A DNA stretch of 64,000 bases from Ralstonia condita (GCF_958405655.1 NZ_CATYWO010000002.1:124001-188000), one strand, 5' to 3'. Positions 42,383-51,441 are shown, counted from the first letter of the stretch. The notes: a model not told the origin generated them from the letters alone. Numbers and translations: made by a program.

Positions 42383-43435
42383 TTATTCCTCTTCCTCGAC
42401 ATGCTTGGTGGTGAGCGAGCGCCATAGCAACACGGGAAGGATGAGCGTAAACACGATCACCTCCTTGAACGCCGAAGCCCAGAACGAAGCGTAGGACTCC
42501 AGCAGCCCCACCAGCAGCGCGCCCAGCGCGGCAACCGGATAGCTCACCAGCCCACCAACGATTGCACCCACGAAGCCCTTCAGGCCGATGAGGAAACCTG
42601 ACTCGTAATAAATCGTGGTGATGGGGGCGATGAGGATGCCGCACAGCGTACCCAACGCGGCAGCCAGCGTGAAGGCCAGTCGTCCGGCCTGCGTGGTGCC
42701 GATGCCGACCAGCCGCGCGCCCAGCCGGTTCACCGCCGTTGCGCGCAACGCCTTGCCCGACACGGTGCGGCCAAAGTAGAAGTACAAGGCCACGATCATC
42801 AACGCCGACACCAGCACCACCCACAGGCTCTGGCCGGACACCGTCAACGCGCCGAGGTCGAATCGTGCATCGGAAAATGCATCCGTGCGCGAGCCTTCGG
42901 CGCCGAACATCACCAGGCCGAGCCCGACCATCGCAAAGTGCACGCCCACCGAGACGATCAACAACACCAGGGTGCTGGCCTCGGCCAACGGCTCGTAGGC
43001 CAGCCGGTAGATCATCGGCCCCATGGGAATGACGATCAGCAACGCCAGCGCCACCTGCACCACCTGCGGCAAGGTCATGGGTGCCAGTACGGCGGCCGCA
43101 GCGTAGATGGCCAGCGGAAACACCAGGTACTTCACCGCGTAGAGGGCGCCCGTGCGCAGCGCATGCAGACGCAGTTCCGGCTGCAGCAGCGTACGCCCCA
43201 TCTCGACAAGGAACGTGAGCACGCCCAGCACCACCAACAGGCTGGCAGACAGCGGGGCCTTGTTGGACTGCACGGCCGCCAGCGTGAGCGCGCCATATGC
43301 GACGAACTCCCCTTGCGGGATGAAGATCACGCGCGTGACCGAAAACACCAGCACGAGTGCCAGCGCCAGCAGCGCGTAGATCGCGCCCGACGTCACGCCG
43401 TCCTGCGCCAGGATGGCGGCAATCGACAAGTCCAT
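42383..43435 (-). CDS. livH: ABC permease LivH type
   Basis: A 350-residue inner-membrane permease of the LivH family. It begins MDLSIAAILAQDGVTSGAIYALLALALVLVF, with about eight membrane helices and the family segment GRLAFTLAAALGTLCGILIAP then GFLIGLKGFVGAIVGGLVSYP near the C-terminus. It has an insertion of roughly 60 residues around 60-120 compared with E. coli LivH, containing extra hydrophobic helices. The start at 43435 has GGAG upstream. It is first in the livH-livMG-livF operon. An IclR-type regulator gene lies just upstream on the same strand and may control it. Confidence 0.9.
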   Translation of the reverse strand: MDLSIAAILAQDGVTSGAIYALLALALVLVFSVTRVIFIPQGEFVAYGALTLAAVQSNKAPLSASLLVVLGVLTFLVEMGRTLLQPELRLHALRTGALYAVKYLVFPLAIYAAAAVLAPMTLPQVVQVALALLIVIPMGPMIYRLAYEPLAEASTLVLLIVSVGVHFAMVGLGLVMFGAEGSRTDAFSDARFDLGALTVSGQSLWVVLVSALMIVALYFYFGRTVSGKALRATAVNRLGARLVGIGTTQAGRLAFTLAAALGTLCGILIAPITTIYYESGFLIGLKGFVGAIVGGLVSYPVAALGALLVGLLESYASFWASAFKEVIVFTLILPVLLWRSLTTKHVEEEE

Positions 43436-43549
43436 GGGTCTCCTTGTTCTTGTGATCGTGGAGCTCGCGCGACAGGCCAACAGCGCGAGGGGGCGCCACG
43501 AGTTACGAGAGGGTAAATGTTTTACGACAGGGTGAAATTGGCGAGAACC

Positions 43550-44437
43550 CTAACGGGCCGGTCTGGCGCGCCGGCTGGCTGCCTTCCCCGGTGCCGGGTC
43601 GGACGGTGCCTGCAGCATGGCAGAAAGCTGCGTCACGAAGGCACGCAGCGTCGCTTCCAGCTCGCCGCCGCGCTCCGCATGGAACACCGCGCGCAGGTTC
43701 AGCGCGATCACCACGAGGGCCAATTGTCCGCGCGCGCCAAATACGGGCAGCGACAGCGCATTCACGCTCGGTAACAGACTGCCGGCCACCCACGAGGCCC
43801 CCGCTTCGCGGATGTCTTCGCACAAACGGTAGTAATCGGTCAGCGAGCGCGGCAGGTCGGGCAAGTCATCGCCCGCGCGGCCGTGCAGTTCGCGCTCGAC
43901 CAGCGGCAGCGTCTGTTCGATCGGCAGATAGGCACCGAACAGGCGGCCGGTGGCGGAATTGAGCATCGGCATGACGTCGCCGATACGCAGGTTCACCCCA
44001 GGCACACCTCCGGCCTTCTCCCAATGCACGACGGTGGGGCCGCGATCACTCCAGACTGCGATACCGATGGTGTGCCCGGTTCGATCCCGCAGGCCGGCCA
44101 GCAAGGGCCGGGCACGCTCGATGGCCTCGTTCCGGTTGAGGCTGGCCAATCCGAGGCGCAACGCAAAGGGGCCGAGTTCATAGCGGCCCGTCAGCGGGTC
44201 CTGCGAGACCGCTCCCACGCGCTGCAGACTCACGAGATAACGATGCGCCTTGGACGGATGCATGCCGGCCGCGCGCGCCAGGTCACCAAGCGCCATCGCG
44301 CGCATGGCACGGGTGAGTGCAACCAGCAATTGCGAGCCGACCTCGATGGACTGGATGCCCGAACGATCACGGCCAGTGCGTGCGTCTTCGGCATCGGCGT
44401 CGGCCGGCAGCGCGTCTTCGACTTCGGTGATCTCCAT
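43550..44437 (-). CDS. IclR-family regulator of the aromatic-acid locus
   Basis: A 295-residue regulator. After an acidic N-terminal extension (1-32) lies the winged helix (about 35-95, MALGDLARAAGMHPSKAHRYLVSLQRVG). The ligand-binding domain follows (about 110-280) with TGHTIGIAVWSDRGPTVVHW and MPMLNSATGRLFGAY. It is transcribed towards the liv genes and away from the metallo-hydrolase and monooxygenase genes; the 266-bp gap holds a large dyad and a good promoter. It therefore probably controls both arms in response to an aromatic acid or its product. The effector is unknown. Confidence 0.9.
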   Translation of the reverse strand: MEITEVEDALPADADAEDARTGRDRSGIQSIEVGSQLLVALTRAMRAMALGDLARAAGMHPSKAHRYLVSLQRVGAVSQDPLTGRYELGPFALRLGLASLNRNEAIERARPLLAGLRDRTGHTIGIAVWSDRGPTVVHWEKAGGVPGVNLRIGDVMPMLNSATGRLFGAYLPIEQTLPLVERELHGRAGDDLPDLPRSLTDYYRLCEDIREAGASWVAGSLLPSVNALSLPVFGARGQLALVVIALNLRAVFHAERGGELEATLRAFVTQLSAMLQAPSDPAPGKAASRRARPAR

Positions 44438-44504
44438 GTCCGTGGGCGCGTTAGACGAATAAGTGCTGCGAGCGTAGCACGTCACGCGCTGCGTCCCGCC
44501 GCCT

Positions 44505-44533
44505 TTACTTTTTATGCATTGTAAAAACAGTAA
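44505..44533. promoter_or_regulatory. IclR-type operator between liv and monooxygenase arms
   Basis: An AT-rich dyad: TTTTTA (44509-44514) and TAAAAA (44522-44527) with outer TTAC (44505) and GTAA (44530) forms an imperfect 29-bp inverted repeat. It stands out in GC-rich DNA and overlaps the predicted -35 element of the metallo-hydrolase promoter. The IclR protein next door is the likely ligand. Confidence 0.55.
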
Positions 44534-44546
44534 TGCTAATCATAAT
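44519..44546 (+). promoter_or_regulatory. Predicted promoter of the metallo-hydrolase operon
   Basis: TTGTAA (44519-44524) and CATAAT (44541-44546) are separated by 16 bp, giving a good sigma-70 match with the dyad covering the -35 box. The leader to the ATG at 44704 would be about 150 nt. Confidence 0.45.
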
Positions 44547-44703
44547 TCTCGTATACCCTAGGCGCCTGCCCGGACGGCCCGGTCTATGATTCGCTGCAAG
44601 CGGCATGGCCTGATGTCGACGCGCCTCCAAACACGGCTTCAGGCTGGATCCCACCGCAAGGAAAATTCCCCAACACGTAATCCACTACACCAGGAGTGAC
44701 AGA

Positions 44704-45663
44704 ATGGCCAAAGCCTTCGCCTCGCAAGCCGACCTCGAGGCCAAACAAGTCACCTTCACCCAGCTCTCCCCCAACGCCTACGCCTACACCGCGGAGGGCG
44801 ACCCCAATTCTGGCGTCATCATCGGCGACGATTCGGTGCTGATCGTCGACACCACCGCCACGCCTGCGATGGCGCAAGACCTGATCGCGCGCATCCGCGG
44901 CATCACCGACAAGCCGATCAAGCACGTCGTGCTGTCCCACTACCACGCCGTGCGCGTGCTCGGCGCATCGGCCTACTTTGCCGAGGGCGCACAGCACATC
45001 ATCGCCAGCCGCGGCACGTATGACATGATCGTCGAGCGCGGCGAGGCCGACATGAAGTCCGAGATCGAGCGCTTCCCGCGTCTGTTTGCAGGCGTCGAAA
45101 CGGTACCCGGCCTGACCTGGCCGACGCTGGTGTTCGAGCGTGAGCTGACGCTCTTCCTCGGCAAGCTCGAAGTGAAGATCCTGCACCTGGGCCCCGGCCA
45201 CACGAAGGGGGACACGGTCGTCTGGATCCCGTCGCAGAAAGTCCTGTTCTCGGGTGATCTGGTCGAATACGACGCCGCCTGCTACTGCGGCGATGCCCAA
45301 CTCGAAGAATGGCCTGCCACGCTCGATGCCCTGCGTGCGCTGGGTGCGGAAAAGCTCGTGCCTGGCCGCGGCCCCGCACTGCTGAATCCGCAGGAGGTGG
45401 ACAAGGGTCTTGCCTACACGCGTGATTTCGTATCGACGCTGCTGCACGCCGGCCGCGAAGCCGTGGCGCAGAAGATGGACCTGAAAGCCGCCATGGCGCA
45501 CGCTCGCGCGGCGATGGACCCGAAGTTCGGCCACGTCTTCATCTACGAGCACTGCCTGCCGTTTGACGTGACGCGCGCCTTCGATGAAGCCAGCGGCATC
45601 AAGCACCCGCGCATCTGGACCGCCCAGCGCGACAAGGAGATGTGGACAGCGCTGCAAGGCTGA
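44704..45663 (+). CDS. MBL-fold protein with altered metal motif
   Basis: A 319-residue metallo-beta-lactamase-fold protein. The usual HxHxDH is HYHAVR here: His79 and His81 are kept but Val83 and Arg84 replace the Asp and His of the second metal site. His166 in GPGHTKGD and Asp185 in LFSGDLVEYDAA remain, so one metal could still bind. I recall the HYHAVRVLG pattern in related proteins of Burkholderiales, suggesting a subfamily and not decay. The gene is followed 56 bp later by a flavin monooxygenase gene and is divergent from an IclR regulator. It may hydrolyse a ring-cleavage or lactone product; this is inference. Confidence 0.82.
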   Translation: MAKAFASQADLEAKQVTFTQLSPNAYAYTAEGDPNSGVIIGDDSVLIVDTTATPAMAQDLIARIRGITDKPIKHVVLSHYHAVRVLGASAYFAEGAQHIIASRGTYDMIVERGEADMKSEIERFPRLFAGVETVPGLTWPTLVFERELTLFLGKLEVKILHLGPGHTKGDTVVWIPSQKVLFSGDLVEYDAACYCGDAQLEEWPATLDALRALGAEKLVPGRGPALLNPQEVDKGLAYTRDFVSTLLHAGREAVAQKMDLKAAMAHARAAMDPKFGHVFIYEHCLPFDVTRAFDEASGIKHPRIWTAQRDKEMWTALQG

Positions 45664-45719
45664 ACCTTCTGTTCCATTCATGACGGGCCGGCCATGACCG
45701 GCACGCGTGCGAGCGAGAC

Positions 45720-47399
45720 ATGAATCCCCATTTCCAGAACCGCGTCTTCCCATACGCGCCTTACGCAGAGCAGCAGCCCGGCTGCAACGCGATGGCACGC
45801 CCTGTCGTCATCGTTGGGGCGGGCCCGGTCGGCCTGGCGACGGCCATCGACCTTGCACAGCAAGGCGTGCCGGTCGTCGTCGTGGACGACGACTGCACGC
45901 TGTCCACCGGCTCCCGCGCGATCTGCTTCTCCAAGCGCTCGCTGGAAATCTTCGACCGCCTTGGCTGCGGCGATCGCATGGTCGACAAGGGGGTGAGCTG
46001 GAACGTCGGCAAGGTGTACCTGAAGAACGAACTGCTCTACAGCTTCGACCTCCTGCCCGAGACGGGCCACAGGCGGCCGGCCTTCATCAACCTGCAGCAA
46101 TACTACGTGGAAGGATTCCTCGTCGAACGCGCGCAGGCGCTGTCGAACGTCGAGCTGCGCTGGAAGCACAAGGTGGTGGACCTGGCGCAGGACGCCGATG
46201 GCGTGACGCTGACCATCGAAACACCGGATGGCAGCTACACGCAGCGCGCCCAATACGTGGTGGCTGCGGACGGATCGCGCAGCCCAGTGCGCCACATGAT
46301 GGGGCTCGAAGCCCATGGCCAGACATTCAAGGATCGCTTCCTGATCGCCGACGTACGCATGGAAGCGCCGTTTCCGAGCGAGCGGTGGTTCTGGTTCGAC
46401 CCGCCGTTCCACCCGAATCAATCGGTGCTGCTGCACCATCAGCCCGACAACGTCTGGCGCATCGACTTCCAGCTCGGCTGGGATGCCGACCCGGTGGCCG
46501 AGAAGCAGCCTGAGCGCGTGATCCCGCGTGTGCGGGCACTGCTCGGCGACGACGTGGAGTTTGAGCTGGAATGGGTCAGCGTCTACACCTTCTCGTGCGA
46601 GCGGATGGAGCGCTTTCGTCACGGCCGTGTGCTGTTCATCGGCGACGCAGCGCACCGTGTCTCGCCATTCGGCGCACGCGGCGCCAACAGCGGCCTGCAG
46701 GACGCCGAGAACCTCGCGTGGAAACTGCGCATGGTGCTTGACGGCGATGCTCCCGACACGTTGCTCGACACCTACGCCAGCGAGCGGGAATTCGCCGCCG
46801 ACGACAACATCCGGCATTCCACGCGCTCGACCGACTTCATCACGCCCAAGAGCGCGGTCAGCCGGCTCTTTCGGGATGCGACGCTGCGTCTGGCAAAGCA
46901 CTATCCGTTTGCGCGCACGCTGGTCAACAGCGGGCGGCTGTCGACACCGAGCGTGCTGGATGACTCACCACTCCTGACGCCCGATGAATCGCCTTTTGCG
47001 GGGGCACTCGTACCGGGCGCCGTTGCACTCGATGCCCCGGTGCGAGGCGCTGACGGCAAACCCGGCTGGCTGCTCAACCACCTGCGCGAAGGCTTTACGG
47101 CGCTGCGCTTCTGCAGCACCGGAGACACTGTCGACGCACTGCCCATACCCACGCTGGCTATTTTCCCCGCCGGCGGCCTGGGTGCGGTTGCGCCAGGCGT
47201 GACCGGGCTGGAAGACATCGACGGCCTCGTCGCACAGCGCTATGACGCCAGGCCGGGGACGCTGTACCTGATCCGGCCGGACCAGCACGTATGCGCACGC
47301 TGGCGCGCAACGGACGCCGCCCAACTGCTGAGCGCGGTTCATCGCGCCACCGGTTTTCCCGCCACAACCCATGCACCACACGCCGCAGCCGCTGCCTGA
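45720..47399 (+). CDS. FAD-dependent aromatic hydroxylase (MhpA-like)
   Basis: A 559-residue group A flavoprotein monooxygenase. The Rossmann motif VVIVGAGPVGLATAIDLAQQG lies near residues 29-49 (GxGxxG) and the DG motif YVVAADGSRSPVR near 178-190. The second FAD motif VLFIGDAAHRVSPFGARGANSG is near 302-323. The C-terminal thioredoxin-like domain is that of 3-(3-hydroxyphenyl)propionate hydroxylase relatives. It uses NAD(P)H and O2 to hydroxylate a phenolic acid. The locus also has hmgA and fahA 3 kb away, so formation of homogentisate or a similar ring-fission substrate is possible. The N-terminal 25 residues may be an extension; a start at MARPVV is an alternative. Confidence 0.85.
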   Translation: MNPHFQNRVFPYAPYAEQQPGCNAMARPVVIVGAGPVGLATAIDLAQQGVPVVVVDDDCTLSTGSRAICFSKRSLEIFDRLGCGDRMVDKGVSWNVGKVYLKNELLYSFDLLPETGHRRPAFINLQQYYVEGFLVERAQALSNVELRWKHKVVDLAQDADGVTLTIETPDGSYTQRAQYVVAADGSRSPVRHMMGLEAHGQTFKDRFLIADVRMEAPFPSERWFWFDPPFHPNQSVLLHHQPDNVWRIDFQLGWDADPVAEKQPERVIPRVRALLGDDVEFELEWVSVYTFSCERMERFRHGRVLFIGDAAHRVSPFGARGANSGLQDAENLAWKLRMVLDGDAPDTLLDTYASEREFAADDNIRHSTRSTDFITPKSAVSRLFRDATLRLAKHYPFARTLVNSGRLSTPSVLDDSPLLTPDESPFAGALVPGAVALDAPVRGADGKPGWLLNHLREGFTALRFCSTGDTVDALPIPTLAIFPAGGLGAVAPGVTGLEDIDGLVAQRYDARPGTLYLIRPDQHVCARWRATDAAQLLSAVHRATGFPATTHAPHAAAAA

Positions 47400-47404
47400 G
47401 CACC

Positions 47405-47611
47405 ATGCCGTTGAACACACAATCCAATCTGGCGCGCCCGGACGATTTCTACGAGGCGCTGATCGACGCGCACCGTGACCTGTCCGATGAGCACAGTGCG
47501 ATGCTCAATGCGCAGCTCATCCTGCTGCTAGCCAACCATATCGGCGACATGGCGGTGCTACGGGAAGCGCTGGCTGCCGCACGATTGGCACTGCCGTCCC
47601 GCGCTGGCTGA
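47405..47611 (+). CDS. DUF2783 small protein
   Basis: A 68-residue helical protein with the DUF2783 pattern: DDFYEALIDAHRDLSDEHSAMLNAQLILLLANHIGD. It is probably a small cytoplasmic accessory protein. Its ATG is five bases after the stop of the monooxygenase gene, and DUF2783 genes commonly sit beside such hydroxylases, so it may stabilise or modulate that enzyme. No activity is known. No metal or cofactor motif is visible. Confidence 0.8.
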   Translation: MPLNTQSNLARPDDFYEALIDAHRDLSDEHSAMLNAQLILLLANHIGDMAVLREALAAARLALPSRAG

Positions 47612-47651
47612 GAGGGCGCAGGACAGACCGCCTTCGGCGAGCGCCGGGCGC

Positions 47652-48701
47652 CTAGCGCGCGTGCCTGGTTGCGGCAAGCTGCCCGCGCCGATACTCACCC
47701 TGCCGCTCCAGCATCCAGCCCGGATACTCAGCAGGAAGCCGGCTGACGCCATCGAGCTGCGCCAGTTCGTCCGCCGTCAGCACCACCTGCGTGGCGGCGA
47801 TGTTGTCGTCGAGCTGTTCGATCTTCTTGGCACCCACGATGACGGTGCTCACGGCACGCTGATGCAGCAGCCACGCGAGCGCGATCTGCGCGACCGATAC
47901 TCCGCGTGCGTCGGCCATGACACGCATGGCGTCCACGCAGTGGTAAGCGCGCTCGCGGTCCACTGGCGGAAAGTCAAATGCGGTGCGGCGGCTGCCTTGC
48001 TCGCCCTGCCGCTCGCGCGTGTACTTGCCGCTGAGCAGCCCGCCAGCCAGCGGGCTCCACACCATCAGGCCAAGCCCTTCGCTCTGCAGCATCGGCACCA
48101 GCTCACGCTCGAGATCGCGCCCGGCAATCGTGTAATAGGCCTGCAGGCTTTCAAAGCGCGCGCAGCCCAGCCGCTCGGCAATGCCGAGCGCCTTGACGAT
48201 CTGCCAGGCGGCCCAATTGGATACCCCGACATAGCGCACATGGCCGTGCTGCACGAGCGTGTCGAGTGCGCGCACGGTTTCTTCAATCGGCGTCGCCGGG
48301 TCGAAGCCGTGGATCTGGTAAAGATCGACGTGGTCGAGCTGCAGGCGCTTCAGACTCGCCTTGATCCCATCCATGATATGGAAACGGGATGCGCCGCGTG
48401 CATTGGCGCCCTCACCCGTCTGGCCGAATACCTTGGTGGCAACGACCACGCTGTCGCGAGGCACCTTGAGGTTCTTGAGTGCCTGCCCCGTCATCTGCTC
48501 GGACACGCCGTTCGAATACACATCGGCCGTGTCGATGAAATTGATGCCGGCATCGAGCGCACGGCCGATCAGCCGTTCCGCATCGGCCTGCTGCAGGTCG
48601 CCGATATGCTGCCAGATGCCATCGGTGCCGCCAAAAGTCATTGTGCCCAGGCACAGTTCCGATACGAACAGGCCCGTCCGTCCCAACAGGTTGTAGCGCA
48701 T
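47652..48701 (-). CDS. Aldo/keto reductase
   Basis: A 349-residue AKR protein of the voltage-gated-potassium-channel-beta/YghZ-like type. The catalytic tetrad can be placed as Asp in FIDTADVYSNGVSE (with Tyr62), Lys in VVATKVFG (about 88) and His in YQIHGFDP. The NADPH-binding C-terminus has VSVAQIALAWLLHQ and the phosphate-binding VIVGAKKIEQLDDNIAA. It reduces aldehydes or ketones with NADPH in the cytosol. It is convergent with the DUF2783 gene and separated from the LysR gene by 199 bp, so it is likely its own unit. The physiological substrate is unknown. Confidence 0.9.
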   Translation of the reverse strand: MRYNLLGRTGLFVSELCLGTMTFGGTDGIWQHIGDLQQADAERLIGRALDAGINFIDTADVYSNGVSEQMTGQALKNLKVPRDSVVVATKVFGQTGEGANARGASRFHIMDGIKASLKRLQLDHVDLYQIHGFDPATPIEETVRALDTLVQHGHVRYVGVSNWAAWQIVKALGIAERLGCARFESLQAYYTIAGRDLERELVPMLQSEGLGLMVWSPLAGGLLSGKYTRERQGEQGSRRTAFDFPPVDRERAYHCVDAMRVMADARGVSVAQIALAWLLHQRAVSTVIVGAKKIEQLDDNIAATQVVLTADELAQLDGVSRLPAEYPGWMLERQGEYRRGQLAATRHAR

Positions 48702-48900
48702 GAGTTCGACTCCGGTACGTGGTGATTGGATGCTGAGCGCGCAAGCTCAGATACGCAAAGCAGCGGAGAGGATAGGACGGATCCGCAAACCTTGCAGGGC
48801 GACCAACCGGGCCGCATGGTGTCGATGACCGCACGGGAGAACCGATTGCGGCGGCCGATGCGCAACGGCTGGCCTAGGCCGTCATCGGCCTCGGCGGAGT

Positions 48901-49818
48901 TCAGGCTTCCCGCTCTGCAAAGCGCTGCGCGACCACGTTGCGCAGCCACTGGTTGCCGGCGTCCTGATGGAAACGCCGGTGCCAGAACACATTCGTTTGC
49001 AGCGCGGGCAGCTTGAGCGGCGGGGCCACGAACTCCAACCCAAACGGCGGCGCCGCGCGCTCGGCCAGCTTGCGCGGCACCGTCACCACCAGATCGGTCG
49101 TGCTGACGATGTACGGCACCGCCACGAAGTGCGGCACCGAAAAGCGCGCCGACTGCGTGATGCCCGCCTTGTCGAGCAGCGGCCCGATGGCGTTGTAGGG
49201 GCTGGCCGAACTTGCCACCACCAGGTGTGACGCTGCGCGAAAGCGCTCCAGCGTCAGCTTGCCCTCGGACAGCGCATGGCCGCGCCGGAACATGGTCACG
49301 TAATCCTGCCGGAACAGGCGGCGCTGGAAGAGGCTCTCGCCGGAAAGATCATCGAAGGCGCCGATGGCGAGGTCGATGGCACCGGCCTCCATCTCGGCCT
49401 TCATGTCGAACCCGCCCGCACGCTGGGTGTCGAGGCGCACGCCGGGTGCCTGCTCTGCACAGAGCTGCGCCAGCACCGGCATGAAATACACCTCGCCGAC
49501 ATCGCTCATGGCAATGGTGAAGGTGCGCGTGGAAGTGGCCGCATCAAAGTGCGTGCGCTGGCCGAAGGCGCGTTGCAGCGTGTCGAGCGCGGTGGCCACC
49601 GGTTCAGCCAATTGCTCGGCAAGTGCCGTCGGCATCATGCCGCGCGGGGTGCGGACAAAGAGTTCGTCGTCGAAGGTCTGGCGCAGGCGCGACAGCGCGT
49701 TGCTCACCGCCGGTTGCGACAGGCCCAGCCGCTCGGCCACGATGGAAATGCGCTTTTCGCGCAGGATTTCCTGAAACAGCACCAGCAGGTTCAGGTCGAC
49801 ATCCCGCAGGTTCAGCAT
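48901..49818 (-). CDS. LysR-family regulator divergent from hmgA
   Basis: A 305-residue LysR protein of the NodD/NahR-like class. The N-terminus MLNLRDVDLNLLVLFQEIL and the recognition part LGLSQPAVSNALSRLRQTFDD are diagnostic. The effector domain covers about 90-300 (FTIAMSDVGEVYFMPVLAQL). Members of this class bind aromatic compounds. It is transcribed away from hmgA; the 276-bp gap holds the dyad TATCAAT/ATTGATA, a likely binding site. It probably activates hmgA and fahA in response to a tyrosine or phenylalanine degradation intermediate. Confidence 0.9.
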   Translation of the reverse strand: MLNLRDVDLNLLVLFQEILREKRISIVAERLGLSQPAVSNALSRLRQTFDDELFVRTPRGMMPTALAEQLAEPVATALDTLQRAFGQRTHFDAATSTRTFTIAMSDVGEVYFMPVLAQLCAEQAPGVRLDTQRAGGFDMKAEMEAGAIDLAIGAFDDLSGESLFQRRLFRQDYVTMFRRGHALSEGKLTLERFRAASHLVVASSASPYNAIGPLLDKAGITQSARFSVPHFVAVPYIVSTTDLVVTVPRKLAERAAPPFGLEFVAPPLKLPALQTNVFWHRRFHQDAGNQWLRNVVAQRFAEREA

Positions 49819-49840
49819 GGCGGCGCCTCGACATTCACAG

Positions 49841-49869
49841 TATCAATAGCATGCATTCTCGCATTGATA
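49841..49869. promoter_or_regulatory. LysR binding site upstream of hmgA
   Basis: A perfect inverted repeat TATCAAT (49841-49847) and ATTGATA (49863-49869) with a 15-base spacer contains the T-N11-A type symmetry of LysR regulators. It starts 23 bp from the regulator's start codon and lies about 225 bp upstream of hmgA. Confidence 0.6.
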
Positions 49870-50094
49870 TTCCAAATTTTCACCCGATCCGGACAATACG
49901 CGCATACCAAAAATCCAGAACAGAGCGGCAACGCCGCCACCGGAGACCACCATGCGCCCTGCTCCCGCTGCTCATGAAGCGCCATCCACGCCCATCGACC
50001 TTGCCCACTGGACAACCGGCAAGCCCGCTTGATGGCCCGGTAACGACTACGCTTTCCCTGAAGACGCTCCTGACTTTTCTCCAAGGACTTCACC

Positions 50095-51441
50095 ATGAAC
50101 ATGCTCGCCCCGACGGCCAAGAACGCATTCACCCCCGCGTCGCTGGACCGGCCCGCTTACCAGAGCGGCTTCGGCAACGAGTTCTCCACCGAAGCCCTGC
50201 CCGGTGCGCTGCCGCACGGCCAGAACTCCCCGCAGAAGGCGCCGTATGGCCTGTATGCGGAACAGATTTCCGGCACGGCGTTCACCGCCCCGCGCGCGCA
50301 CAACCGCCGCTCGTGGCTGTATCGCATTCGCCCCGGCGCCGTGCATCTGCCGTTCGAGGCCATGGCGCAGGGCCGCTTCCACAGCCACTTCAACGAGGTG
50401 CCGCCCTCGCCCAACCAGTTGCGCTGGGACCCGCTGCCCGCCCCGGCGGCCGGCACCGATTTCATCGACGGCATCGTCACCTTCGCCGGCAACGGCGGGC
50501 CCGACGCGCAAACCGGCTGCGGCATCCACCTGTACGCAGCCAACGCGTCGATGACCGACCGCTTCTTCTACAACGCCGACGGCGAGCTGCTGATCGTCCC
50601 GCAGCAAGGCCGACTGCGCCTGCTGACGGAGATGGGCGTGGTTGATGTCGAGCCGCTGGAGATTGTCGTCGTCCCGCGCGGCGTGCGCTTCCGTGTCGAA
50701 TTGCCCGACGGCGACGCGCGCGGCTACATCTGCGAGAACTTCGGCGCGCTCTTCCGCCTGCCGGACCTGGGCGTCATCGGCTCGAACGGCCTGGCCAACC
50801 CGCGCGACTTCCTCACACCGCACGCGTGGTACGAAGACCGCGAGGGCGCCTTCGAACTCGTCGCGAAATTCCAGGGCAGCCTGTGGACCGCGAAGATCGG
50901 CCACTCGCCGCTGGACGTCGTAGCCTGGCACGGCAATCTCGCGCCGTACAAGTACGACCTGCGCCTGTTCAACACCATCGGCTCGATCAGCTACGACCAT
51001 CCGGACCCATCGATCTTCCTGGTGCTGCAAAGCCCGTCCGCCACGCCGGGTGTGGACTCGATCGACTTCGTGATCTTCCCGCCCCGCTGGCTGGCCGCCG
51101 AAAACACATTCCGCCCGCCCTGGTTCCACCGCAACGTCGCAAGCGAATTCATGGGCCTGATCCAGGGCGTGTACGACGCCAAGGCCGAAGGCTTCGTGCC
51201 AGGCGGCGCCAGCCTGCACAACTGCATGAGCGGTCACGGCCCCGATGCCGACACCTTCGAGAAAGCCAGCAACAGCGACACCACCAAGCCGCACAAGGTC
51301 GACGCCACGATGGCCTTCATGTTCGAAACGCCAGCGGTGATCCGCCCCACGCGCTTCGCTGCGGAATCGGCGCAACTTCAAGCCAAGTACTTCGAATGCT
51401 GGCAAGGCCTGAAGAAACATTTCGACCCGAGCAAGCGCTAA
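50095..51441 (+). CDS. hmgA: Homogentisate 1,2-dioxygenase
   Basis: A 448-residue iron dioxygenase. The N-terminal YQSGFGNEFSTEALPGALP and the iron ligand region are characteristic: His in FHRN, Glu in ASEFMG and His in MSGHGPD (together about 336-385). The enzyme opens the ring of homogentisate to maleylacetoacetate in tyrosine and phenylalanine breakdown. The length matches the family. The start (MNMLAPTAKNAF) follows AAGGAC. It is divergent from a LysR regulator with a dyad in between, and fahA lies downstream after a repeat-bearing gap. The maleylacetoacetate isomerase gene is not present nearby. Confidence 0.95.
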   Translation: MNMLAPTAKNAFTPASLDRPAYQSGFGNEFSTEALPGALPHGQNSPQKAPYGLYAEQISGTAFTAPRAHNRRSWLYRIRPGAVHLPFEAMAQGRFHSHFNEVPPSPNQLRWDPLPAPAAGTDFIDGIVTFAGNGGPDAQTGCGIHLYAANASMTDRFFYNADGELLIVPQQGRLRLLTEMGVVDVEPLEIVVVPRGVRFRVELPDGDARGYICENFGALFRLPDLGVIGSNGLANPRDFLTPHAWYEDREGAFELVAKFQGSLWTAKIGHSPLDVVAWHGNLAPYKYDLRLFNTIGSISYDHPDPSIFLVLQSPSATPGVDSIDFVIFPPRWLAAENTFRPPWFHRNVASEFMGLIQGVYDAKAEGFVPGGASLHNCMSGHGPDADTFEKASNSDTTKPHKVDATMAFMFETPAVIRPTRFAAESAQLQAKYFECWQGLKKHFDPSKR

